NCBI RefSeq assembly: GCF_029168945.1
Contig: NC_083610.1
Coordinates: forward strand, 48,935,429 to 48,999,428
Length of the DNA stretch: 64,000 nucleotides
Direction of reading: 5' to 3'
Source of the DNA: Cannabis sativa
Lineage: Eukaryota; Streptophyta; Magnoliopsida; Rosales; Cannabaceae
This document shows, in pieces, positions 33,215 through 43,220 of this stretch (positions are counted from its first letter, which is position 1; each line of letters opens with the position of its first letter). The notes under the pieces were generated by a model that saw nothing but the letters and a program-made list of their open reading frames with translations, did no database searches and was not told where the DNA came from. The translations under genes were made by a program, and so were the position numbers.

Positions 33215-34858
33215 TTAGACTCTAGTAGGGATTAACTCATTTTGTTCATTTTTAACAACAGTGATCCCAGACTTTTTTGGAACAACTTGAACTAGACTAA
33301 CCCATGGACTGTCAGAAATAGGGTAAATGATCCCTACATCTAACATTTTTATTACATCATCTCTTACTACCTCTTTCATGTTTGGATTTAATCTTCTTTG
33401 ACTTTCTCGGGAGGGCTTAGCATTTTCTTCTAAATGAATTCTATGCATGCACACAGTTGGGCTAATTCCCTTAATGTCTCCCATGGTCCAACCTATGGCC
33501 TTTTTATGTTTTCTAAGGATATCTAACAACTTTGCTTCTTGTTTTTCATCTAAATCAGATGCAATGATGGCATGATAAGTGTTAGACTCTCCTAGAAATG
33601 CATATTTCAAAGTGTCAGGCAAAGGTTTGAGATCTAACTTTGGTGGTTGAGGAGTTGACTCAACATGCTCTAATGGAATACATGGTTCAATTTTGGCTTT
33701 CCACTCTTCAATATCCATTAATGGGGTAGACTCAAGCAAAGAATTGACATCATGATTAAAATCATCAACATTTAAGCACATTCCAAACATTTTTGCATAA
33801 GTTTCAAAAGATTCATTCATGTCCATTTCAAAAATATTTTCCGTGTTAATCATGTTCACTTCATGTATTTCCTCACATTCAACAAATTTAGCAACATTAA
33901 AAACATTTAATTCAACAGTCATGTTTCCAAAAGATAATTTCAATACACCATTACGACAATTGATAATTGCATTAGATGTAGCTAAAAATGGTCTACCTAA
34001 ATTGATGGGTATTTGAGCATGAGCATTTTCAACAGGTTGAGTATCAAGAACAATGAAATCAACAGGAAAATAGAATTTATCCACTTTAATTAAAATATCT
34101 TCTATAATACCTCTAGGAATTTTCACAGAACGATCAACTAATTGAAGTGTTATAGAAGTTGGTTTTAATTCTCCTGGACCAAGTTGCTTATAAACATAAT
34201 AAGGCAATAAATCCACACTAGCTCCTAAATCAAGTAAAGCTTTGTTAATAAAATGATCACCAATAATGCATGAAATTGTTGGACAACCAGGATCTTTATA
34301 TTTCACAAGGCTTTTATATTGAATTATGGATCTAACTTGTTCAGTTAAAAATGTCCTTTTTGGAACATTAGTGTTTCTTTTAACAGTGCAAAGGTCTTTC
34401 AAGAATTTGGAGTAGGCAGGAATTTGTTTAATGGCATCTAAGAAGGGGATGTTGATACTTACTTGTTTGAACACTTCTAAGATGTCACTATATTGGTTGC
34501 CTTTTCTGAGTGGAAGTAATCTTTGTGGAAAATGAGCTTTTGAAATAGAAGGAAGAATTTGATCATTATCTTTTGACAGGTCATTTGTGTTGGAACTTTG
34601 AGGTTCACTTTGGTCTTTTTCAACTTGAGGTGTATAATCGGGTTTGGCAATTTGTTTTCCAGACCTAAGAGTTGAAATAGACTTAGCTTCTTCTTTATGA
34701 CTTGGGACTCCTACTTCATATTGGCCCTTAGGATTTGGGACGGGTTGGCTAGGAAATCTTCCTTTTTCTCTTTCAGCTACGGCATTGGAGAGTTGACCCA
34801 ATTGTGTCTCAAGTTTGGCAATGGATTGAGATTGATTTTGCATGATTTGTTGGGTGGA
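33215..34858 (-). pseudogene. Athila gag end, aspartic protease and start of RT
   Basis: About 545 open codons. A Gln-rich linker (AKLETQLGQLSNAVAERE) and a region with STLRSGKQI are followed by the protease with DLGASVDLLP, where the usual DTG reads DLG as in Athila, and by ILIKVDKFYFPVDFIVLD. The last part is the RT N-terminus (CMHRIHLEENAKPSRESQRRL... then DSPWVSLVQVVPKKSG). A TAA at 33215-33217 cuts it off from the RT palm, and a TAA at 34859-34861 precedes it. Confidence 0.88.
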
Positions 34859-35412
34859 TTACATGAATTGTTGTAAAGTGTCTTCTAAGGAAGGCTTTCT
34901 TTGTGGAGGGTAAGATTGACTTGGTTGGGCATGGTTTGGATTTGGCATGTTGAATTGGTTTCCTTGGTTCATTTGTGGTTGGTTTTGTCTCCATGAAAAA
35001 TTGGGATGGTTTCTCCAATTAGGATTGTATGTGTTAGAAAATGGGCTATCATTTGGTTTACCATATGGATGTAATGCATTAGACTCTTCGGAAAAAATTT
35101 CAAGAAAAGGACATGATTGATCATTATGACAAGTACTAGCACAAACATCTTTTTTAGGTTGAACATGAGAATTCATAGTTTGACTTATGACTAAGGCTTC
35201 TACTTTTCTTGCTAATTTTTCTAAAGATGTTCTCAAATCAGTTTCTTCTTTAATTTCATATTTTCCTCCTCTTTTTTAGGTGAATTATTTGCTCTAGACC
35301 TAGGCTCAGAATAATTCAATTGTTGCGAATTAACGGATAATTCTTCAAGAGCTTCCCAAGCCTCTTGCCCTTGTAATTTCAAAAAATATCTGGTATGCAT
35401 AGATTGAATCAT
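34859..35412 (-). pseudogene. Athila gag, middle part
   Basis: From 5' on the minus strand: FLKLQGQEAWEALEELS, a frameshift near 35240-35280, then a frame with LARKVEALVISQTM, a cysteine-containing stretch (CASTCHNDQSCPF, a degenerate zinc-knuckle-like part) and Asn/Pro/Gln-rich sequence. Ends at the TAA 34859-34861. Confidence 0.78.
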
Positions 35413-36024
35413 TTATCGGTTTGAAGGGGTTAAACCATCATAAAAATATTTTACAAGTCTCCATTTTTCAAAACCATGGTGGGGGCATTTTAATAATAAA
35501 TCTTTAAATCTTTCCCAACATTCATAATATTCTTTATTATCTTTTTGATAAAATTCCGATATTTCTCTTCTTAACTTATCAGTTTTGGACATGGGAAAAA
35601 ATTTGGCAAGAAATTTATTAAAAAGTTGATCCCAAGTTGTTATGGTTCCGGTTGGAAGTGAGTTTAACCAAGCTTTGGCTCTATCTTTTAAAGAAAAAGG
35701 AAACAACCTAAGTTTAACTGATTCATCTGAAAAATTTTGAAAACGAAAAGTTGAGCAAATATCTAAGAAATCTTTGACATGCATATAAGGATCTTCTCTT
35801 TCTAAACCATAAAAAGAAGGCAACAATTGAATGATGGATGGTTTAAGTTCAAAATGAGTGGCATTAGTAGTAGGCAAAACAATGTATGATGGAGCATTAG
35901 ATGAAATAGGCGAAAAATATTCAAGTAGCGATTTTTCTTGCGCAACATTAGGTTCTTGTTCCATTATGCTTAATTTTTCAAAAATACTTTCAATTTCACC
36001 CAGAGTTACCACTCTTTTTACCAA
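35413..36024 (-). pseudogene. Athila gag core (retrotransposon gag domain)
   Basis: About 203 codons. The capsid-like core reads DFLDICSTFRFQNF ... LRLFPFSLKDRAKAWLNSLP ... FLAKFFPMSKTDKLRREISEF ... WERFKDLLLKCPHHGF, the standard Ty3 gag domain order. A TAA at 35413-35415 stops it just after DGLTPSNR. The true start may lie further upstream (ORF opens near 36024). Confidence 0.88.
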
Positions 36025-36955
36025 ACGATTTTTATGATCACGTTGCCAATGATGTATGCAATGTTACAAATATCACAAGGAAACACAAATAACACACAAT
36101 TAACCTCAAGAAGATAAATTTCTGATGTGGAAGATCAGTTATAAACCGCAACCACAGAGCATACTTATAACACGAAGAGATTATGATTTTTTTTTTAAAT
36201 TTTTAATTTTTCAATTTTTTTGGTTTGACTTGTTCCCAGGCCTATTTTATTCCACTTACTCATAACTTAATAAAAACTCCTTGTGGTTAATTATTAAGTG
36301 TGGATGGGAACTTTGTCAAATTTCCTTTAAGCAAAAATTGCTTATGCTGAAAGAACAAGCTTTGTTTTAATTTTTTTTTCAAGTATTTTCTTAAGCAAAG
36401 TAAATAAAATTAAATAAATACAATAAAAAAATGGCAATAATAATGATAGATATTTATATTAAAGTTAGGAGGCACAAAATGCCATCAACTAACTATAATA
36501 ATAATAATAGTAGCAGTAGTAATAATAATAATAAGATTTTAGGAGGTACAAGATGTCATCAACTAAAATGATAAACAAAAATAAAAGCTAGGAGGCACTA
36601 ATGCCATCACTAGAGGAGGGATAATAGGAGGCAAAAATGCACTCAACTATCAAGTATGTAGAGGCACAAAATGCACTCAACTATTAAAGAAAAAAGAAAA
36701 AATGTTAGGAGGCAAAAATGCACTCAACTAACAAGTATGTAGGAGGCACAAAATGCCATCAACTACCAATAAATATGTATATATAATATATTATATAATA
36801 TATAACGATATATATGTATAACTTTCTCTTTTTTTTAACTTTTTTTTTTATTTTTTTTAACTTTTTCTTTTTTCAAAATGAGAAAAGGAAAAACAATAAC
36901 TAGTAAAAGAGTATTACTTACCTTGTAGAAAGATCGTTTCTTTCTTTCAACTCCC
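36025..36955 (-). other. Leader of the Athila element with repeats
   Basis: AT-rich, non-coding, between the primer-binding site and gag. It contains seven copies of a ~25-bp motif (36466-36765) and a simple TAATAA/AGTAGT-like stretch at 36495-36535. Confidence 0.65.
36466..36765 (-). repeat. Seven copies of a ~25-bp palindrome-bearing motif in the Athila leader
   Basis: Consensus TAGGAGGCACAAAATGCC followed by ATCAACTA. Copies start near 36466, 36540, 36589, 36625, 36659, 36706 and 36740. The core GGCA-N4-5-TGCC (or GGCA...TGCA) is self-complementary. Copies are spaced irregularly by 30-75 bp with unrelated AT-rich filler, so this is not a simple tandem array. Confidence 0.8.
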
Positions 36956-36956
36956 C

Positions 36957-36973
36957 GGCAACGGCGCCAAAAA
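36957..36973 (-). promoter_or_regulatory. Primer-binding site of the Athila element
   Basis: Minus strand reads TGGCGCCGTTGCCGGGG, the primer site known from Athila-type elements, a few bases from the LTR edge at 36976. Confidence 0.9.
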
Positions 36974-37511
36974 CTTGTTGTCTCCAAAAGTGAGTGTTTT
37001 AATATTTATACTCGCAAGTGCACGAATCGTTTCGAAACATAGTGTTCATGTAAGTGCAAGGTCGAACCCATGGGAGTTGACTAACATCAAAAGAAACTAT
37101 TTCAAACAAAGTAAGAATATTCTAACCAAGCTATAAATATTTGATGAGATTTTGATTTAGAAAAATAAAATAAAAGACAAGTAACTAAAAGACTTAAGAT
37201 TAAAGATGAGTGAGTATGAAGATGATTTTCAAATAAGATGTGCAAAATAAGATTATTAAGGTATTAGAATCCACAAAATGCAAGTTCAATAGTATTTATA
37301 AGTATATTGATTTCCAAGTTCATATATAGTTGAAATAAATCACACTATATTTTCTAAAATGTATTTTCTATTTAAGCACAAGTTTCTTTCAAAAAGGTAG
37401 GATTTTTCTTCACTTATAAAATGTATAATTTCTAAGCATTAAATGTGTTACAATTTAATGAAACTACACAAAATCAAAGAAACTATGTTTAGGCAAAATA
37501 TGATACTTATG

Positions 37512-38165
37512 TGTTGTCGAGCAAATTTCGACAACACCAGTTTTGTGCGAGTATTCAAGAGTTGCTTGAATACCAAATAATAGATATGAGAGTACTCAAA
37601 CAGTATAGTGTATAATGTATGCGAGTATTGTAAATAGTATAAAATAGACACGGAAAAATATAGTGGTTCAGCAGGAGCTTCGGGCTCGGCCTGCCTAATC
37701 CACTGTTGAAAAGAGTACTCTAGCTCTGTTTTTTTATTCAGATCAGCCCCCTTTGAATGGAGGGAAAAGCCTCTACTTATAGGTAGTAGACATTGGTTAC
37801 AAATAATGGTCATAATGAGACCGTTACAAAATAATAATGATAATGATTAATAATTGGCTTATTAATCAAATTAATTATAACGGTTATAAAATATGTGTAA
37901 CGTTTGTCATGAATGCTCCTTGAATGTTTGACTATTGACTTTCGTTGATTGGTGTATGTATTTGCGTCTTTCCCTATTGATACTGCGACTTCATCAAATA
38001 TGCGAGGTGTGCCTTTCTTAATATAGCGAGATCTCTTTTAGTTAATATTGCGAGATCCTTTCTTTCGGTACTACGAGTACTATAATATTGCGAGTCACCT
38101 TCAATACAACGAGTTCTCTATAGACAAGTCTTTCTCGCGGGGAGGGTAAATTTATGCCTATAACA
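37512..38165 (-). repeat. 3' LTR of the non-coding Tat-type element
   Basis: 654 bp. The left terminus TGTTGTCGAGCAAATTTCGACAAC holds an 8-bp perfect stem (GTTGTCGA 37513-37520, TCGACAAC 37528-37535) around GCAAATT. A minus-strand TATA-like TATAAGTAG lies at 37773-37781. Confidence 0.9.
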
Positions 38166-38332
38166 CATGCCCCTAGTTCTTCAGTATAGCTTGCTCTGTG
38201 CTGGAGAACTTAAAATAGTCCAAGCCCGTGTTTGTCGATGATCATGATGCCTTATTCATGTTGTGCGTCACATTTTTGATTGGTTATCTAAACTCGCAGG
38301 TTTCTTATAAGACCATCGCACAATAAAAATGT

Positions 38333-38548
38333 GAATCTTGCGGGATTCTTTTGGATGTGTGAACCGCTCGTGGTTCATATTGATGCATGGACCTCGCGGG
38401 GTTTTCATCGGTGTATGAACCTATCGGGGTTCTTATGAACCTTGTGAGGTTCTAATTGATGCATGGACTTCTTGGAGTTTGCACTGATGTATGAACCTTA
38501 CGGGGTTCAAATAAATGCACAAACCTCTCGAGGTTTGTTTTGTTGTGT
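38333..38548. repeat. Run of 16-nt hairpins with GAACC/GGTTC-type stems
   Basis: Separate 16-nt units of form 5-bp stem, 6-nt loop, 5-bp stem: GAATC-TTGCGG-GATTC (38333-38348), GAACC-GCTCGT-GGTTC (38361-38376), GAACC-TATCGG-GGTTC (38417-38432), GAACC-TTGTGA-GGTTC (38437-38452), GAACC-TTACGG-GGTTC (38493-38508) and AAACCT-CTCG-AGGTTT (38521-38536). The first and last keep pairing although the stem bases differ. A weaker related unit is near 38388-38405. Spacing is 20-56 bp. Confidence 0.85.
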
Positions 38549-38898
38549 GAACCTCTCAGGGTTCTTAACTCATGGAATGCTTGCGACTAAACAGGTCGCG
38601 TATCGGGCATTCGTGTATGAACCTCTCGGGGTTCTTATTTCATGGAATGCCTACGACTAAATGGGTCGCATATCAAGCATTTGTGTACGAACCTCTCGGG
38701 GTTCTTATTTCATGGAATGCCTGCGACTAAATGGGTCGCATATCAAGCATTTGTGTACGAACCTCTCGGGGTTCTTATTTCATGGAATGCCTGCGACTAA
38801 ACGGGTCGCATATCGGGCATTCCATGTATGAACCTCTCGGGGTTCTTAAGTCATGGATTGCCTGCGACTAAACGGGTCGCGCATCGGGCATTCATGTG
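38549..38898. repeat. Five-unit ~70-bp minisatellite, two hairpins per unit
   Basis: Units start at 38549, 38619, 38689, 38759 and 38830. Each has GAACC-TCTCGG-GGTTC (16 nt; first unit TCTCAG) and, about 34 bp on, GCGAC-TAAACGG-GTCGC (17 nt; 38583-38599, 38723-38739, 38793-38809, 38864-38880, with ACGAC at 38653). Around the second hairpin GAATGCC ... GGGCATTC gives an outer stem in several units. Period and hairpin positions are constant. Confidence 0.92.
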
Positions 38899-39504
38899 CT
38901 GACAACATAGAACTCGCGGGTTCTGGTCGAGTTGTCGTACACATTGGTCATTCGGACCAAATGCTTGGTAAAGATGCAGTCTTTACATAGGCTTGAGGGA
39001 GAAACACCGGGTCATCACATATACTCGATATATGTCTCGACTGTGCTAACTTCTCTCTACGTCCCGCTTTTATTCTTTTTACTATGCGATGCATAGTGTG
39101 CGACTAGACCCTATCTCGGTCGCACCTTCTCGCAAGTTTCGATCATGCAAGGAAATACTGTGGGAATTGCTCCCTTATCATGCCCCTAGTTCTTGCGATG
39201 ACATGTTGCTGTCTAATCGTTGAACTTTTCTTGAGGGACATTTGATCTGTCACATTGCAGGTGATCTTTAGTTTTACCTTATCGAGGTTTTCATAATGAC
39301 TATCGATCATCATTTATATTTTCAAGATGCCCTGTCAGCAGAACTCTTTAGAGTCTGTACTGTCCGTTAGGACGGAGTGGCAATTTTTTCATGATTCGTC
39401 CAAATAAGGCATAGATTTGGCCATATATACGATGTGCTAGTATTAAAAGTACCGAGCACCATCAGGGGTTTGCAATGAACTTGTTATTTTATCATGCAAA
39501 AATG

Positions 39505-40589
39505 AGTCTTTGGACTTGCCTATTTATGAAAAATAATTATTGCAATAGACTCACTAAATAATTAAGAAAAAATGAGCGCACATAGCTCGCCAATTTGCGA
39601 TTACTTAAGAATGAGCATAGTCGTGGGCAAAAATAAACACTATTTTCGACTTGCCAACTATTTGTGAGCATATGCAAAAATGAGCATTATAGTTGGCTCT
39701 AAGTATCATGCAAAAATGAGCACACATTGGGCTCGCCAATTTGCGATTATGAAAAAATGGGTATTGCAATACGCTCATAAATAATTATGCAAGAAATAAG
39801 TGTCATGTTTCACTCTACTTTGCAAAAAATAGCTTTATCGTGCATTCAGATGCATTTCTATTCCCCTTAGAAGTTAACGGATAATAATTTATCAAATATA
39901 GAATAATTATTTGACCAAAGTGCTGGACTTGATTAAAATAAAGGAAAAAGTGCACCTGGTAATCTGTAGGCGTTGGGCTATCCGCACATATAGCGTCCAG
40001 GTGTTGATTGATTCCTTCTTGTTCCTCTAATGTATCGTGCCTCTTTACTTTTATACATCTGATATATAAGCGGGTGGTATTTACCAAGTGGGCCATCGGG
40101 CCCTAAAATGAGACAAAAAAGTCTTTTGCCTTTGGTAATTAATTCATCGTCCGAACCTTTTGAGTAGGGTTCGATTCTTTCATTTTTTTTTTGAGACGTT
40201 AGCCAGCAAACCTTTTGGGTTTGTGTTGCCCGATTAAATCGGAGCGGTGCCTAAGTGAGGCATTGGACATATCTGCGATGTGCTAATGGGTAAAAATAAT
40301 TGAGCACTATCGCGAGTTTGCCATATACTTGGTATTTTAGCATACATAAATGAGTGTTTGAGCTCGCCTCTTCGAGAGTACATAAGCATAATTGTGAACT
40401 TGTCAAATAATTTTGCAAAAAATGAGCACACGTAGGGCTCGCTAATTTGCAAATAGAAATAAAATAGCGGCTTTGCTAAATAATAACGCAAAAATGAGCA
40501 CTACATTAGGCTCGCCCATTTGCGATTAATTATAAGTGCAGTGATAAATTTGTTGAGCAATTATGCGAGAATGAGCACAGATCGCGCTC
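39505..40589. repeat. Dispersed GAGC...GCTC hairpin repeats
   Basis: A recurrent phrase GCAAAAATGAGCAC...GGCTCGCCAATTTGCGA occurs at 39574-39588, 39682-39699, 39718-39734, 40424-40440, 40496-40513 and 40573-40589. Each pairs GAGC with GCTC across a variable 7-10 nt loop, and the flanking TTGC/GCAA can pair too. A variant at 39505-39516 pairs AGTC with GACT. Spacing is irregular. The interval also has AAATGAG-like units without a clear stem. Confidence 0.7.
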
Positions 40590-41089
40590 GCGAGTTTCGC
40601 AATAAAACTTGAATTTAATATGTGATAGCGTTAATTGTATGCCCACATAAATATATATTTATTTTGTATAGCATATTTGAATTTCTTTTATCTATTTAGT
40701 ATATATAAAATAAGTGCACCTGAAAGTGATCCACACATGCGAGAGAGCTTCTACTTTGTTTTGGCTAAGTATTTGGCCAGCATTTTTGAGATCCTGCACG
40801 ATACATTTCTGAGGACTTTGGGCTCCACATATGACTTGTGCATGGGTGTTGAAACATTTACATGCTTCAAACATTGGGCCACTCAAAATTAATTCACGAG
40901 AGATGAATTTGGGCCATAAACGTTTTATGTGTAGTTTGTTTTCCACATAAAAAATAGATACCAATTGGGCCTGTTATCTCTAAGAAGCCTCAAGGTTCAA
41001 GGCTTTAGTAGGGTTCCCTCTTTATCAATTAAACGTATACCTTTTATATAGCAGAGGCGCCGACAACGTTACAAATAATTAACTTTCAG

Positions 41090-41650
41090 GTACATTTCTT
41101 CAAAGATAAAAATTGATACGTTTTGGCCTTTGGGTTCTTCTTAGTTACCCCACTCTCCTTTAATGCAAAAATTAATTTATTTTTTTTCGCAGTTGGACGG
41201 TTGGCGTCTCCATTGCCGTTGTATGTAACTCGAGATAGCGACGCCGTTTCAGGTTTCTTGATTCTTTTCTCTTCCAGTGACGAGAATGGTGACCAGGTGG
41301 GCGTAGTAGCTAGTCGTCCTTTACTACATGTATACACAGTTGTATATCACCGTACTAGGCGAATCTTCATTGCGGAATGGTGACGAGATTTCGTTTTTAT
41401 CTCGTCACTTTTCTATGCGGACCAGCGAGGTCTACATTATCTTTTTCGTCCTTGTGGCTGCCATTTTTTGGTTGTGCGGTCATGGCGCTGAAATCACAAT
41501 CGCCTTCTCCGCAGATTACTCAATAAATGGCCCTTACTGGGAACAACTCTCTGTCTCTACTGTCATATACCAAGATAGTAAGTCACAACATCAGTGTTTC
41601 TGTTTGTGCAACTTCTTTTTGGCGATGAGTCGAGGCAGTAGGTAATCACT
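41090..41650. other. Less AT-rich segment inside the Tat-type element
   Basis: Composition is closer to coding sequence than the rest of the element, and overlapping frames are open on both strands (41086-41337 minus, 41123-41383 plus). Neither shows a domain I recognise. It could be remnant leader/gag sequence or a transduced fragment. No function proposed. Confidence 0.35.
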
Positions 41651-41683
41651 ACTCTTTTCTTAGTGCAATTCGATTTCTCGTTG

Positions 41684-41974
41684 CTATGATTCCTGAAACA
41701 ATCTGTAGTCTTTGATGTTGGGGGCTCTTCTCAGGTTGTGGCTGTTTGTCCCTTCGAATAGATTTGTGGATAATCTCAGACGGAGATATCTATTTGATTT
41801 TGCTGATGTGAATTTTCTTCTGGAATTTTTTGTGTTGCTTTGAACAGTGCTGTTGATAATCTCTTGATCATAGTTGATCTCTGAATGTTGGGGCTGAGAT
41901 TGCTCACATATTGTCTGATTGAATAGAGGCTGATTTTGTATATACTCGTTCATCACGTTGTGATTTTCCTCCAA
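41684..41974 (-). pseudogene. Short gag-position frame of unknown nature
   Basis: A 96-codon minus-strand frame starting about 30 nt downstream of the primer site, where gag of a Tat-type element would begin. It is rich in Asn, Gln and Ser, with no zinc knuckle, and ends without further coding sequence. It may be a gag N-terminal leftover or chance. Confidence 0.35.
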
Positions 41975-42000
41975 AAAATCATAGAATTATTATAAAAATC

Positions 42001-42020
42001 GTTCCCACAGACGGCGCCAA
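42001..42020 (-). promoter_or_regulatory. Primer-binding site of the Tat-type element
   Basis: Minus strand reads TTGGCGCCGTCTGTGGGAAC, the primer site style of Tat/Ogre/Retand elements, one base from the LTR at 42022. Confidence 0.9.
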
Positions 42021-42021
42021 T

Positions 42022-42675
42022 TGTTGTCGAGCAAATTTCGACAACACCAGTTTTGTGCGAGTATTCAAGAGTTGCTTGAATACCAAATAATAGATATGAG
42101 AGTACTCAAACAGTATAGTGTATAATGTATGCGAGTATTGTAAATAGTATAAAATAGACACGGAAAAATATAGTGGTTCAGCAGGAGCTTCGGGCTCGGC
42201 CTGCCTAATCCACTGTTGAAAAGAGTACTCTAGCTCTGTTTTTTTATTCAGATCAGCCCCCTTTGAATGGAGGGAAAAGCCTCTACTTATAGGTAGTAGA
42301 CATTGGTTACAAATAATGGTCATAATGAGACCGTTACAAAATAATAATGATAATGATTAATAATTGGCTTATTAATCAAATTAATTATAACGGTTATAAA
42401 ATATGTGTAACGTTTGTCATGAATGCTCCTTGAATGTTTGACTGTTGACTTTCGTTGATTGGTGTATGTATTTGCGTCTTTCCCTATTGATACTGCGACT
42501 TCATCAAATATGCGAGGTGTGCCTTTCTTAATATAGCGAGATCTCTTTTAGTTAATATTGCGAGATCCTTTCTTTCGGTACTACGAGTACTATAATATTG
42601 CGAGTCACCTTCAATACAACGAGTTCTCTATAGACAAGTCTTTCTCGCGGGGAGGGTAAATTTATGCCTATAACA
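42022..42675 (-). repeat. 5' LTR of the non-coding Tat-type element
   Basis: 654 bp, nearly identical to 37512-38165. It has the same terminal 8-bp stem (42023-42030 with 42038-42045), here directly beside the primer site on the minus-strand transcript, and the TATAAGTAG box at 42283-42291. Confidence 0.9.
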
Positions 42676-43071
42676 TTATGTTCTAAGAATTAGATGTAAA
42701 CAATTTAATGAAAGACATTTAATCAAAGAGTATTATATTTTTGTATGATGAAGATCTAAGTGGACATATGCTTTAACAATCAAAAATACATGATATTGAA
42801 GATGAAAAATACATATTTTGATAAGAAAAATACATATTTTGATAAGAAAAATCCATGAACTTCAAAGCACAAATAGGAAATCAACATACAAAAATAAACA
42901 CTATCTAGTTACATTTTGCTTCATCATTATATTAATAATCTTGAAAAAAGATTAGAAGCTCATAACTAGATAAAAATTATAAAAGATAAACATACTTGAC
43001 ATGCTCTTCAAAATGTAAAAATGGTAAGAAGGAAATGGTAGAAGTATAAAAAGTGTGGAATGGCGAAGTGT

Positions 43072-43220
43072 CTAGGGGGGTGAAGAGATGAAGAGATGTT
43101 TTGGTAGTGAAGAGGTGTTTAAGGGGGTGAAGAGATGAAGAGATGTTTTGGTAGTGAAGAGGTGTTTAGGGGGGTGAAGAGATGAAGAGATGTTTTGGTA
43201 GTGAAAAGGTGTTTAGGGGG
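43072..43220. repeat. ~47-bp minisatellite in the Athila 5' LTR
   Basis: About three to four copies of a unit starting GGGGTGAAGAGATGAAGAGA and ending GAAGAGGTGTTTA. The other Athila LTR has one copy near 29268-29315, so the expansion happened in this LTR after insertion. Confidence 0.85.

Larger units (their letters stand above)
37512..42675 (-). mobile_element. Non-coding Tat-type LTR retrotransposon with hairpin arrays
   Basis: LTRs of 654 bp (37512-38165, 42022-42675) differ at one position that I found (A/G at 37944 versus 42454 region), and the 5-mer TTATG flanks the element (37507-37511, 42676-42680). A primer site TTGGCGCCGTCTGTGGGAAC lies on the minus strand next to the right LTR, so transcription is leftwards. 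The 3.9-kb interior has no pol and no convincing gag. Near-identical LTRs indicate a recent insertion, so it was presumably mobilised by an autonomous Tat-type relative. The interior carries two different hairpin arrays. Confidence 0.9.

Noticed and set aside
38549..38898. CRISPR-like array
   Set aside because: The units are nearly identical along their whole 70 bp with no unique spacers, and the setting is a plant retrotransposon.
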